45,546 nucleotides of DNA from Oscillospiraceae bacterium (GTDB taxonomy: Bacteria > Bacillota > Clostridia > Oscillospirales > Ruminococcaceae), in contig JAFLUI010000004.1 of the NCBI GenBank assembly GCA_022508825.1, positions 1-45,546 on the forward strand, given 5' to 3'. A program made the translations under genes and the position numbers. Below are positions 33,281-42,053 of the stretch, piece by piece. Under the pieces are notes generated by a model that was not told the DNA's origin, searched no databases, and saw nothing but the letters and a program-made list of their open reading frames with translations. How positions within the stretch are numbered: position 1 is the first letter of the stretch; each line of letters begins with the position of its first letter.

Positions 33281-35482
33281 TTATTTTGCCTGTGACAGCG
33301 TTATGCCGTTGCTTCCAAGGGGAATTTCATGGTCAAGTCCCACAAATTTGCCGCCCTGCTGCCAGAGGACTTCCTTGACAAATGCGTATTTGGTCTCGTC
33401 CCATGTGGTAAAGTCGTCCAGAACAAGTCCTCCTGTGTCTCCTGAGTTGGAGTTGAAGCACCAGAAGGTGTGATTTATTTTATTGTCCTTTATAAGCTTG
33501 CGCAGATAGGTCATCCATGTAAGGTTAGGCTCTCTCATAAAGCCTCCCCACTCGCCTATCAGCAAAGGAGCAGTATTGGTCTTCTGGATATAGAACCAGT
33601 TGTCGTACCAGCAGTCCTTGTAAAGGCTGTCATATGTAAAATTGCCCTTGAACCATGGCTGCTCATATACGGTAGGACCGTAATCATGGGGAGAATATAC
33701 AAGCTTGTTCTGATACTTGCCCAGATCAACAGGGTTATCCTTTACACCCCGGAGATTTCCTCCCCACCATGTAGTATAGTAATCTCCCGCATTTGTAGAG
33801 GAGAAATCACCGTTGGACTTTATATCCATCGGATAGATCTCAATTCCCTCTACCATTACAAGCACGTTGGGATTCTTGCCCAGCACTGCCTTTGCTGCCT
33901 TTTCGGCAATGTATTTCCAGTTATCAGCATCCTTGGAGCCGTCCCACTTGGCTCTGGGAGACTCCCCTGCCTTGCCGTGAGGCTCATTTTCCAGGTCGTA
34001 TGCGATAATGGTATCGTCATTCTTGTATCTTCCTGCCATCCATGCAAGAGCGTCAATATAGTCCTTCTCGGAAATGTCGCCGTTATACCACATATTTGCC
34101 ATATGTCCCATAGAATCGGTCTTTGCGCTGTGGATGTCGATCATTATCTTGATGCCGTTGGCGCGGCACTGACCGATAACATAGTCGAAAATTTCAAGGC
34201 TGTTCATTCCCACAAGATAGGAATTGGTCGCCTGATTGAAGTTAGCAGTGGGATAATTTCCGTTTGACCAGTTCTTTATCAGCTCCGTTGAAATGGGGAT
34301 ACGCAGAAGATTGAACCCCCTGTCCGCAATTGCGGCAATAGATGTGTTAAGGTCGCAGGTCCAGAGACCGTCAAAGGTGTTTGTTCCGGTGTTGTATCCG
34401 AACCAGTTCACACCTGTAAGCCAGACCTGCTTGCCGTCCTTGTCCACGATCTTGCTGCCGTCAGTATAGAGCCAGTCATCGGTGGTAGGCTCGGGAACGT
34501 CCTTTGCCTTAACTATCTTAGGATTATTGTTTCCTACAGAGCCGCTGCTTCCGCCTCCGTTATTGTTGTTATTGTTATTGTTTCCATTCCAGTAGTCACT
34601 TGCGCTTACAGTGGTGTTTCCGAACTTTACTGTTGCTTTTGAGCTATCGATAGTACCTGCGTTGCATAATATCATACCGAACGTCCCTTCACTTCCTATG
34701 TCAACAAAGGAGTTGTAGCTGACAGGGGTGACTGTTAAAGTCCCGCCCTTTACAGATATCTCGCAGTTCCAGTACTGATCCACTTTTACTCCGGAAGCAG
34801 CCGGGATGGTCACCGTCCAGCTTCCTATAGCGCTGTCGGAGTTATTCTTTACAGTACCGTCCACCTGAGTAAATTTATCGCCTCCGCTCTCCCAGCCGTT
34901 TGAAGCGTTAAGAACAAGGGAGACCTTATCCGAGGTCTGTTCTGCTGCTTTTGTATCCTTGGAAGGGGGCGTACTGCCTGAGTTCTGAGATGCCGCAGCC
35001 GTTGTTGATGCGGGGGTATTATTTCCGCCGCTGTTCTGACTGCTGCTATTGTTGCTGCTTCCGCTCTTATTGCTGTTGCTATTGCTTCCGCTGCTTTGAC
35101 CGCTGTTATTATTGCTGCTGCCTTTATTCTGAGATCCGGACGCAGGCTTACTTCCCGAGGAAGAAGCACCGCCCTGTCCTGCAGGTTCAGCCAGCTCCTG
35201 AACATTATCTGTATCCCTGCTCTCCCCCACGCTTGTTTCGGGAGTCTGTCTGGACGCCGAAGCTCCCTTTCCTCCATAGGGGTCATAATCATCGGAGAAC
35301 GGGTCGTAATCATCGTCAAAGAAGTCTATAAGCTCTTCCTCGGATATATCGGTCACATCAGAAACAGAAGCTGCAGAGGTGGTCACTTCTGCAGTGCCGG
35401 TGTCCTCGTTTTTCCCTCCGCAGGAAGAAAGCATCGACAGTACCATGACCGCCGAGATAAGCAATGATATTTTCTTTTTCAT
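33281..35482 (-). CDS. Lipoprotein GH5 cellulase with a CBM2-like module
   Basis: A 733-residue surface endoglucanase. The signal [21 protein letters not shown] has its lipobox cysteine at 21, so the enzyme would be anchored to the membrane. Then come an acidic region with an SDDYDPYGG motif, a Ser/Asn/Gly linker (about 105-170), a beta-sandwich module of about 190-290 that looks like CBM2, an Asn8 run (about 301-308) and a GH5 catalytic domain (about 345-700). The catalytic acid/base is Glu500 in DLENEPHG and the nucleophile Glu644 in [20 protein letters not shown] suggests subfamily 1. No dockerin is visible, so it is probably not cellulosomal. It lies 21 bp after ung in the same unit, a peculiar neighbour. 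Confidence 0.88.
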   Translation of the reverse strand: MKKKISLLISAVMVLSMLSSCGGKNEDTGTAEVTTSAASVSDVTDISEEELIDFFDDDYDPFSDDYDPYGGKGASASRQTPETSVGESRDTDNVQELAEPAGQGGASSSGSKPASGSQNKGSSNNNSGQSSGSNSNSNKSGSSNNSSSQNSGGNNTPASTTAAASQNSGSTPPSKDTKAAEQTSDKVSLVLNASNGWESGGDKFTQVDGTVKNNSDSAIGSWTVTIPAASGVKVDQYWNCEISVKGGTLTVTPVSYNSFVDIGSEGTFGMILCNAGTIDSSKATVKFGNTTVSASDYWNGNNNNNNNNGGGSSGSVGNNNPKIVKAKDVPEPTTDDWLYTDGSKIVDKDGKQVWLTGVNWFGYNTGTNTFDGLWTCDLNTSIAAIADRGFNLLRIPISTELIKNWSNGNYPTANFNQATNSYLVGMNSLEIFDYVIGQCRANGIKIMIDIHSAKTDSMGHMANMWYNGDISEKDYIDALAWMAGRYKNDDTIIAYDLENEPHGKAGESPRAKWDGSKDADNWKYIAEKAAKAVLGKNPNVLVMVEGIEIYPMDIKSNGDFSSTNAGDYYTTWWGGNLRGVKDNPVDLGKYQNKLVYSPHDYGPTVYEQPWFKGNFTYDSLYKDCWYDNWFYIQKTNTAPLLIGEWGGFMREPNLTWMTYLRKLIKDNKINHTFWCFNSNSGDTGGLVLDDFTTWDETKYAFVKEVLWQQGGKFVGLDHEIPLGSNGITLSQAK

Positions 35483-35503
35483 AGTATCCCTCCAAAAATG
35501 TCA

Positions 35504-36175
35504 TCAGTCCACACGCCAATCTATTGGCTCCATGCCGTGAGCAGCAAGGAACTCATTTGCCTTTGAAAAATGCCTGCACCCGAAAAATCCATTAAATGCC
35601 GAAAGCGGACTTGGATGGGCTGCCTGCAGAATACAATGGTTCGGATTCTTTATAAGCCTCAGCTTCTGCTTGGCGTTTCCTCCCCAGAGCAGGAAAACAA
35701 TGGGCTTTTCCCTTTGGTCAAGAAGCTCTATCACCCTGTCAGTAAAAATTTCCCAGCCCATTCCCTTATGAGAATTTGCCTGTCCCTCACGGACAGTAAG
35801 GACGGTGTTCATAAGCAATACCCCGTTATCCGCCCATTTTTTCAGGTACCCGTGAGGCGCGGGAGGTATCCCCAAATCGGACTGTATCTCCTTATAGATA
35901 TTCAGCAGTGAGGGAGGTATTGCAACACCCTTCTGAACCGAAAAACAAAGACCGTGCGCCTGTCCCTTGCCGTGATATGGGTCCTGACCTATAATGACCG
36001 CCTTTACGTCCGAATATGAGGTATATTTCAGAGAGTTGAATATATCATACATATCCGGATATATCCTCCGGGAAAAATACTCGCTTTTAAGGAACTCCCT
36101 CAATTTAAGGTAATATTCCTTCTGAAATTCGTCCTTCAGAAGGTCGTCCCATTCGTTTCCTATGTTGACCATCAT
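35504..36175 (-). CDS. ung: Uracil-DNA glycosylase
   Basis: A 223-residue family 1 uracil-DNA glycosylase that removes uracil from DNA. Motif A is GQDPYHGKGQAHGLCFSV, where Asp activates water. The uracil-binding block NNGVLL and the DNA-intercalation loop HPSPLSAFNGFFGCRHF are present. Length is normal. The ATG at 36175 overlaps the upstream carboxypeptidase stop by 4 bp; a second ATG follows at 36172. Confidence 0.96.
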   Translation of the reverse strand: MMVNIGNEWDDLLKDEFQKEYYLKLREFLKSEYFSRRIYPDMYDIFNSLKYTSYSDVKAVIIGQDPYHGKGQAHGLCFSVQKGVAIPPSLLNIYKEIQSDLGIPPAPHGYLKKWADNGVLLMNTVLTVREGQANSHKGMGWEIFTDRVIELLDQREKPIVFLLWGGNAKQKLRLIKNPNHCILQAAHPSPLSAFNGFFGCRHFSKANEFLAAHGMEPIDWRVD

Positions 36176-37302
36176 CTGTCCCCCTTATTGTTTCTGACCT
36201 GTACAAATGCAGCGTCCAGAAGTGCGATGGTATCATTCCAGCGCGTGCTTGAATCCTCTGCACCGAAAACGATACATATAATATCGTGGTCAAAACGGTT
36301 TGCCGTTGCAACAACGCAGTATCCCGACTGATCGGTCATACCGGTCTTGAAGCCGTTTGCATACAGATAGTAGAAGTCACTGTCCTCATGGATGAGTTTA
36401 TTGGAATTATACCAGTACACTTCCTCACCGGTCTCAAAGGTCGTTTCCAATTCAGGCTTTGCAACGGACTTCAGTATCATTGGCTTTGTCCTTGCGTAAA
36501 GAGTGATCTTAAGCATATCAAGGACGGTGGTGTAGTGGTCGTCGTCATGGAAGCCGTCAGGAGCGGTAAAATGGGTATTTTCCGTTCCGATAAGCACAGC
36601 CACTCTGTTCATTTCGTCCATGAATGCCTGTACTGCATCCCCGGGGGAGGCTTCTTCATCGTCAAGTATGTATCTTCCTATATTTGCCGCTGCCATATAG
36701 GAAGCATCATTTCCCGACGGAAGCATAAGAGCGTCTATAGTGGTTTCAAGATCAAGCATATTGCCCTTTTCCACAAATGCAAGGCTTGATTCGGGATTGA
36801 CAAAATCAAGCTCATCCCCTGCCGTAAAAATGAAGTCCTCCGGCGCATTGTCAAGAATCACCGATGCGGTGAGGATTTTCGTTGTGCTGGCAGGATAGCA
36901 TTTCTCCTCTGCATTTTTAGCGTACAGCACCTGATCCGCCTGAACATCATACACAATGGCATATTTGGAGAGGATATTCATGTCAATGGGATATTCCTCC
37001 ATAAGCCTTGGTCTTGCAACCATATATTTGGAGATCTCTCCCTTTGTTTCTGCAAATGCATCGTCTGCATCCTCTGCCCAGTCGGTATCCTCTATACTGC
37101 CCTCTTCTATCTGGTAATAATTCTCAGCATTTACACTGAGAGGTACTTCTATAGATTTATTCAGATGGACTATGCCTGCAATTCCGCCTGTAATAAGCAG
37201 GACGATCAAAAAGGCTCTCAGTCTTGCCATTGCGATCCTTCTTTTGCGTCTTGCAGCTTCGGTCATGATCTTCCTTTTTTTTCTTCTTTTATTTTTAGCC
37301 AT
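36172..37302 (-). CDS. DacF-like D-Ala-D-Ala carboxypeptidase with N-terminal anchor
   Basis: A 376-residue low-molecular-weight penicillin-binding protein. It begins with a very basic cytoplasmic stretch (KNKRRKKRK and ARRKRRIAMARLR) followed by one transmembrane helix at about 30-46, so it is a type II membrane protein, not a signal-peptide-cleaved protein. An acidic linker leads to the peptidase domain: STTK at 139-142, SGN at 196-198 and KTG at 319-321. There is no C-terminal PBP5-like beta domain or amphipathic anchor. It differs from the DacF at 27.4 kb in anchoring and could act at the septum. It is the first gene in the unit with ung and the cellulase. Confidence 0.86.
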   Translation of the reverse strand: MAKNKRRKKRKIMTEAARRKRRIAMARLRAFLIVLLITGGIAGIVHLNKSIEVPLSVNAENYYQIEEGSIEDTDWAEDADDAFAETKGEISKYMVARPRLMEEYPIDMNILSKYAIVYDVQADQVLYAKNAEEKCYPASTTKILTASVILDNAPEDFIFTAGDELDFVNPESSLAFVEKGNMLDLETTIDALMLPSGNDASYMAAANIGRYILDDEEASPGDAVQAFMDEMNRVAVLIGTENTHFTAPDGFHDDDHYTTVLDMLKITLYARTKPMILKSVAKPELETTFETGEEVYWYNSNKLIHEDSDFYYLYANGFKTGMTDQSGYCVVATANRFDHDIICIVFGAEDSSTRWNDTIALLDAAFVQVRNNKGDR

Positions 37303-37338
37303 AAAAAAGCCCTTTCTGTATAGATAATGATTATTTTC

Positions 37339-37367
37339 ATTTTATCACACTTTATCAATAATTTCAA
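37339..37367 (-). promoter_or_regulatory. Promoter of the carboxypeptidase-ung-cellulase unit
   Basis: Minus-strand TTGAAA (37367-37362) and TAAAAT (37344-37339) with 17-bp spacing; the -10 box is preceded by TGA, giving an extended form. It diverges from the antiporter promoter. Confidence 0.66.
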
Positions 37368-37399
37368 GAGAAATTTTAAATAAAGTTGTTTAGATGTGA

Positions 37400-37428
37400 T
37401 TGACAATGGAAATATTATGTGGTACTAT
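37400..37428 (+). promoter_or_regulatory. Promoter of the antiporter operon
   Basis: A consensus TTGACA at 37400-37405 with TACTAT at 37423-37428, 17 bp apart; TATAAT at 37428-37433 is too far (22 bp) to pair with it. Start codon 42 bp downstream of the -10 box. Confidence 0.62.
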
Positions 37429-37469
37429 ATAATTTAGTGTTATCTGAAAATCAAAGGAAGTCTTAGATC

Positions 37470-38438
37470 ATGATATTGGCATTTGTTTTACTTATTGTGG
37501 GATTTGTTCTGCTGGTCAAAGGTGCAGATGTATTTGTGGACGGCAGCTCCAGCATTGCTAAATTTCTGAAGATCCCGTCAATTATTATAGGACTTACCAT
37601 CGTAGCCTTCGGGACAAGCGCTCCCGAGGCGGCAGTCAGCATTATAGCGGGAATAAACGGTTCGAACGACATTGCCGTAGGAAATGTCATCGGGTCAAAT
37701 ATGTTCAACCTGCTGGTGGTCATAGGAATAAGCGCACTTATCAAGCCTGTAACCGTTAAAGATCAGATCATAAAAAGGGAATTTCCCTTCATGCTTTTAG
37801 TAACGGGAGCTCTTGTTCTGATGTCATATGATGTATTCTTCAGAAACAGCGCCGAAAATATCATTTCAAGCAGTGATGCATTCATACTCCTGCTTTTTCT
37901 GGCTGTTTTCCTCTACTCTGTCATTTCATCGGCGCTCCGTTCCAGAAAGGAAAGCCTGTCCTCTGCTTCGGAAGACGACGAAAAGCCCAGATACGGCATG
38001 GGACTCAGCATACTTTTTACCATAGGCGGACTTGCAGGGATAGTAATAGGCGGTCAGTTTGTAGTTGACAGCGCGGAAAAGATCGCTCTGGGCTTCGGAA
38101 TGAGCGAGACCCTTGTAGGACTTACTATCGTAGCGTTAGGCACCTCCCTGCCAGAGCTTGTTACAAGCATCGTTGCAGCCAGAAAGGGCGAAAGCGATAT
38201 TGCAATGGGAAACGTGGTTGGCTCCAATGTTTTCAACATCCTGTTTGTACTTGCGGCATCAGCAGCAATAAGTCCTATGGGGATCAATGCTCAGTGCCTT
38301 GGTGACCTGCTCATTCTTATGGCTGCTTCAGTGATCGCATACCTTTTCTGCGCAGTGGGCAAGCAGGTAAACAGGATAGAAGGACTTATCATGGTGCTTA
38401 TTTACGGCGGATATATGGCATATGCTATTATTCGCTAA
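37470..38438 (+). CDS. CaCA-family calcium/sodium antiporter
   Basis: A 322-residue membrane antiporter with ten predicted helices in two inverted halves. The alpha repeats are GTSAPEAAVSI and GTSLPELVTS, each with an ion-binding glutamate; GNVIGSNMFNLL and GNVVGSNVFNIL mirror one another. A cytoplasmic loop of about 30 acidic and serine residues lies between. Exchange of Ca2+ for Na+ or H+ is a family trait; the ion pair here is not known. It is followed by pyridoxal kinase, 24 bp downstream. Confidence 0.9.
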   Translation: MILAFVLLIVGFVLLVKGADVFVDGSSSIAKFLKIPSIIIGLTIVAFGTSAPEAAVSIIAGINGSNDIAVGNVIGSNMFNLLVVIGISALIKPVTVKDQIIKREFPFMLLVTGALVLMSYDVFFRNSAENIISSSDAFILLLFLAVFLYSVISSALRSRKESLSSASEDDEKPRYGMGLSILFTIGGLAGIVIGGQFVVDSAEKIALGFGMSETLVGLTIVALGTSLPELVTSIVAARKGESDIAMGNVVGSNVFNILFVLAASAAISPMGINAQCLGDLLILMAASVIAYLFCAVGKQVNRIEGLIMVLIYGGYMAYAIIR

Positions 38439-38462
38439 AAAGAATGAAAGGATGCTGCAATT

Positions 38463-39323
38463 ATGTACCGCCGATCTGCAAAAGTGGCTGCTATACACGA
38501 TCTTTCCGGCGTTGGACGCTGCTCCCTTTCGGTCATTCTTCCCACAATGTCCGCTCAGGGGATACAGGTGTGTCCCGTACCTACGGCGATACTGTCCGCC
38601 CATACCGGAGGCTTCGGAGAAGTTGTCCTCCGTGATCTTACCGACTATATCCCCTCCGCTCTGGAGCATTACAAGCGTCTGGAATATAAATTTGACTGCG
38701 TATACAGCGGGTTTCTTGCTTCCACGGAGCAGATAGACCACTGTCTTGAATTTTTTGAATACTACAAGGACTCCCTTAAAGTCGTTGACCCCGTTATGGC
38801 AGACAATGGCAAGCCCTACAAGACCTGTACCCCAGAGCTTCGTTCAAGAATGGGAGAGCTTGCTGCCATAGCGGATATCATAACTCCCAATATTACCGAA
38901 GCTGCTATGCTGCTTAAAGAAAACCCGCTCCAACCGGATGTTTCCATGCAACAGATAAAAAGCTATCTGGTAAGGCTTTCGGAGCTGGGTCCCAAAATAG
39001 TAGTCATAACAAGCGTCTTTTCCGACGGCAGAGCTTACAATGTAGGATACGACCGCGAACACAGCAAGTTCTGGCGTATTCCCTACAATCTTATAAACGC
39101 TCATTATCCGGGAACAGGGGATGTTTTTGCCTCTGTACTTACAGGCTCCATACTCAGGGGGGACAGTCTCCCTCTTGCAATGAACCGGGCGACTGCTTTT
39201 CTGGAGCTTGCAATAAAGACTACCTACAGCTACTCCACAGAGGTACGGGACGGTATCATGCTGGAAAACTGTCTGGATTTTCTTATCAGCAATCCCACCC
39301 TTTGCGACTACGAGCAGATGTAA
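38463..39323 (+). CDS. pdxK: Pyridoxal/pyridoxine kinase
   Basis: A 286-residue ribokinase-fold kinase of the vitamin B6 salvage type (PdxK/PdxY). The N-terminal HDLSGVGRCSL with SVILPTMSAQG is characteristic, followed by PTAILSAHTGGF, VVDPVMADNGKPY and the catalytic PGTGDVFASVLTG (Asp as base). Its Gram-positive relatives are annotated as pyridoxine kinases in Ruminococcus; thiamine-pathway HMP kinase activity cannot be excluded. ATG at 38463 follows AAAGGATG. It ends a few bases before trmL. Confidence 0.87.
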   Translation: MYRRSAKVAAIHDLSGVGRCSLSVILPTMSAQGIQVCPVPTAILSAHTGGFGEVVLRDLTDYIPSALEHYKRLEYKFDCVYSGFLASTEQIDHCLEFFEYYKDSLKVVDPVMADNGKPYKTCTPELRSRMGELAAIADIITPNITEAAMLLKENPLQPDVSMQQIKSYLVRLSELGPKIVVITSVFSDGRAYNVGYDREHSKFWRIPYNLINAHYPGTGDVFASVLTGSILRGDSLPLAMNRATAFLELAIKTTYSYSTEVRDGIMLENCLDFLISNPTLCDYEQM

Positions 39324-39337
39324 GGGAGGCGCTGTCT

Positions 39338-39838
39338 ATCAATCTCAATATTGTACTGGTTGAACCCCAGATACCCCAGAATACGGGAAATATATCCCGC
39401 ACCTGCGCCGTTACGGGAGCAAGACTGCATCTTGTAAGACCTCTCGGCTTTGAGGTCACGGACAAAAATCTGAAGCGGGCGGGTCTTGACTACTGGAACG
39501 AGCTGGACATCACCTATTACGATGGCTTGGAGGATTTCTTCTCCAAAAACAAAAACAGCGGGAGCTTCTATTATTTTACTACAAAAGGAAAAAATACATA
39601 CAGCGATGTTTCTTTTCCGGACAACTGCTATCTTGTTTTCGGCAGGGAGGACGCAGGACTTCCCGAATCGCTGCTTGTAGAAAATCCCGATGCCTGCCTG
39701 AGGATACCAATGCGTCCAAAACTGAGAAGCCTTAATCTTTCTAACTCTGTAGCTATAGCAGTCTATGAAGTGTTGAGACAGTGGGACTTTCCCGAGCTTG
39801 CCTCGGAGGGTCAGCTTACAAAATATACATGGGACTAA
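39338..39838 (+). CDS. trmL: tRNA (cytidine34-2'-O)-methyltransferase TrmL
   Basis: A 166-residue SPOUT methyltransferase that 2'-O-methylates the wobble cytidine/cmnm5-uridine of leucine tRNAs. The start region reads INLNIVLVEPQIPQNTGNI, then GARLHLVRPLGF, LVFGREDAGLP and RSLNLSNSVAIAVYE, the knot loops. No ATG, GTG or TTG is available near the family N-terminus: the frame upstream starts at a TTG (39302) inside pdxK. AGGGAGG at 39323-39329 puts ATC at 39338 at the ideal 8-base spacing (CTG at 39332 is too close), so AUC is the best guess for the start. Identity is certain, the start is not. Confidence 0.9.
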   Translation: MNLNIVLVEPQIPQNTGNISRTCAVTGARLHLVRPLGFEVTDKNLKRAGLDYWNELDITYYDGLEDFFSKNKNSGSFYYFTTKGKNTYSDVSFPDNCYLVFGREDAGLPESLLVENPDACLRIPMRPKLRSLNLSNSVAIAVYEVLRQWDFPELASEGQLTKYTWD

Positions 39839-39860
39839 AAAAAGAAAGGATCGATTAACA

Positions 39861-40733
39861 ATGAGCAAAATCAAGCTTATGACCGACTCAGCGTCCGATA
39901 TCCCAAAGGATCTTGAGGCAAAATACGACATAAGGATACTCCGTTTCCCCATCACCCTTGGAGACAAGTCCTTCTATGACCGTGATTATGAGCATATGGA
40001 ATACTATGACATGATAATAAATTCAAAGGATTTTCCCACTCATGCCCAGATCACATCATTTGAGTTTGAGGGTCTTTACAAGGAATATTACGATCAGGGC
40101 TACACCGACCTTATTTATGTAGCCATAGCTTCTCTTGGTTCCGCTACTTACAATAATGCAGTAATGGCAATAGATATGTTCTATGAAAACAATCCGGATG
40201 CAAAGGATAAATATAAAGTCCATGTTATTGATTCGGGCAACTATACAGGAGTTTACGGCTTTCCTCTGCTGCAGGCTGCGGAAAAGATACAGCACGGAGC
40301 CTCTGCAGATGACGCTATCGCTTATATGCAGGACTGGCTCTCCTGCGCGGAAGTACACTTCGGATGCTACACCCTTGAATTTGTAAAGCGCTCGGGACGT
40401 GTAAGTACAGCCGCCGCTTTCGTAGGCGAGCTTATGGGGCTCCGTCCGGTAATAAAGATCAAGCACGGAATTTCCACCACCGATGCAAAGGTAAGAGGCG
40501 ACAAGGCTATCATCCCCAAGGTGGTAGAGATAACCGCTGAAAGGATAATCCCCCAGACCCCCTACTGTCTTGTTTACGGCTACTCTGAGGAGCTGGAAAG
40601 GGAGCTTGCAAAGGAGCTTACCAAGAAGCTGGGGTACCCTCCTGAAATGTCTTTCCGTATCGGCGGAGTTATCGCCGCAAATGCGGGTCCCAAGCTTGTG
40701 GGTGCGTTTTTCAAGGCTAAAGACCCCGACTAA
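39861..40733 (+). CDS. DegV family fatty-acid-binding protein
   Basis: A 290-residue DegV protein. It starts MSKIKLMTDSASDIPKDL, the typical phosphoserine/fatty-acid family signature, and includes FPTHAQITSFEF, IASLGSATYNNA, a SGNYTGVYGFPLL segment, LEFVKRSGRVSTAAAFVG and RIGGVIAANAGPKLVGAFF. Such proteins bind a fatty acid and, as FakB types, hand it to fatty-acid kinase FakA; no fakA is nearby. ATG at 39861 follows AAGAAAGGA. It is the last gene in the antiporter operon. Confidence 0.88.
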   Translation: MSKIKLMTDSASDIPKDLEAKYDIRILRFPITLGDKSFYDRDYEHMEYYDMIINSKDFPTHAQITSFEFEGLYKEYYDQGYTDLIYVAIASLGSATYNNAVMAIDMFYENNPDAKDKYKVHVIDSGNYTGVYGFPLLQAAEKIQHGASADDAIAYMQDWLSCAEVHFGCYTLEFVKRSGRVSTAAAFVGELMGLRPVIKIKHGISTTDAKVRGDKAIIPKVVEITAERIIPQTPYCLVYGYSEELERELAKELTKKLGYPPEMSFRIGGVIAANAGPKLVGAFFKAKDPD

Positions 40734-40745
40734 ATATAAAAATCA

Positions 40746-40781
40746 GGCATTACCGATCTTTTATCTTCGGTAATGCCTTTT
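40746..40781. terminator. Bidirectional terminator after degV
   Basis: GGCATTACCGA at 40746-40756 and TCGGTAATGCC at 40767-40777, an 11-bp stem followed by TTTTCT on the plus strand. Both degV and the convergent DUF4179 gene end here. Confidence 0.88.
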
Positions 40782-40784
40782 CTG

Positions 40785-42053
40785 TTATCCTGCTCTGTAC
40801 AGCAGATATTCACTTACCTGCTCATTGTAATCCGAATCATAATTCAAAATATACATTACGACCTTTTCGACCTCATCCGCTGCTATCGGACGGTCAAAGC
40901 ACCTTATACTGCCTGTTTCCGTACCACGCATATACGCGTATTGGCTGTATGATGTTCCGTCAAAATTATAGCCACTGTTGGTAAGAACAACATCATCAAA
41001 CATGAAAAATTCATCTGAAATAACACTGCCGTCTTTAAGATAGACCGTGTAGGCATCGCCTGCGTGCCTGTCTCCGGAAAGCTCATCCGGTATTTTAGAT
41101 ACATACATAGACAAGCTGTCAAGCCGCATGGTTACGCCGTATGCGTCAGCCTCTATCGGTTCAGCCGATGTTCCGGGAATTTTGATTTCTGCCGAAACAG
41201 AACCTGCCGCATCGGGAGCGATCTCTTTCAATGCCAGCCGCTGCCCTTCATAATAATCACGTGCATTTCCATAATACCAGGAATTATTTTTCTTATACTC
41301 AAACCAATCCTCGTCATTTTCAAACTGCGCTCTCCGCTGTGCCTGATCGTCTGTAACCAATTTACGGGCTTCCTTGATCTGATTTACAGTATATAAACCA
41401 TCCGACTGTATCTTAAGGGTGCTTCCTGCAATATCAGGGTCGGTCAGATAAAACGTAAGACAGTATGAACCTTCAATGTCTGCGTCATTAAAGCTTTCAA
41501 TTCCCGCAAATCCGCTTTGGTTCAAGGTCTTTTCGCTTCCGCCAGGACTTTTCAGCGTAAAGTAAAAAGGCATACGCATATCCGAAATATCAGAGCCATA
41601 TTCCGGCGTTATCATCATACTAAGCATGACAGTGTTGCTGTCGTTATAAAGTCCAAGAAGCTCTGCAGATACAGTTCCGTCTGTAGTAAACACTGCTTCC
41701 GGCAGACTGTAGTATTCTGTCATGTCAGCGGGATTCTCGCCAATAGCAGGAAGTCCGCTACCGGGTACACTGTCTGCGATCTCACTCCTTGATAGGGTAT
41801 TGAAAAACTCTCCGAGCTTTCCGGAAGCCGCACCTACGGTTATTCCCATACAAGCGGCGACAATTGCCGCTGCAAAAACGATCTTACCCAAATTCCTTTT
41901 AGGATGTACCTTTCGTGAAACGGCAGACCTACTTTCCGCAAGCTTTTCATGTACCTTGTTTCTGACAGCCGCTGTCATGTAATTTTCTCCCCCCTCTCCG
42001 GAAAAATCATCGGGAGTATGCATGGAAAACAAATCGTAAAAATCAATCTTCAT
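40785..42053 (-). CDS. DUF4179 anti-sigma-type membrane protein
   Basis: A 422-residue protein with a short cytoplasmic N-terminus (about 1-55), one membrane helix at about 57-75 (KIVFAAAIVAACMGITVGAA) and a long extracellular beta-rich domain, including FFNTLSRSEIADSV, MLSMMITPEYGSDIS and an Ala/Asp-rich C-terminal part. It is a DUF4179-type protein, commonly encoded beside ECF sigma factors, where it acts as an anti-sigma factor that holds the sigma until an external signal is felt. It overlaps the sigma gene by 11 bp and ends with YLLYRAG. I infer the anti-sigma role from position and topology. Confidence 0.78.
   Translation of the reverse strand: MKIDFYDLFSMHTPDDFSGEGGENYMTAAVRNKVHEKLAESRSAVSRKVHPKRNLGKIVFAAAIVAACMGITVGAASGKLGEFFNTLSRSEIADSVPGSGLPAIGENPADMTEYYSLPEAVFTTDGTVSAELLGLYNDSNTVMLSMMITPEYGSDISDMRMPFYFTLKSPGGSEKTLNQSGFAGIESFNDADIEGSYCLTFYLTDPDIAGSTLKIQSDGLYTVNQIKEARKLVTDDQAQRRAQFENDEDWFEYKKNNSWYYGNARDYYEGQRLALKEIAPDAAGSVSAEIKIPGTSAEPIEADAYGVTMRLDSLSMYVSKIPDELSGDRHAGDAYTVYLKDGSVISDEFFMFDDVVLTNSGYNFDGTSYSQYAYMRGTETGSIRCFDRPIAADEVEKVVMYILNYDSDYNEQVSEYLLYRAG

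Noticed and set aside
33470-34267. A 265-codon plus-strand frame opposite the GH5 cellulase
   Set aside because: Antisense of a conserved catalytic domain; no motif or start signal.
34555-35140. Triplet repeats that look like a CRISPR-like or tandem array
   Set aside because: They are in-frame codon runs for Ser/Asn/Gly linkers, with no regular repeat-spacer structure.
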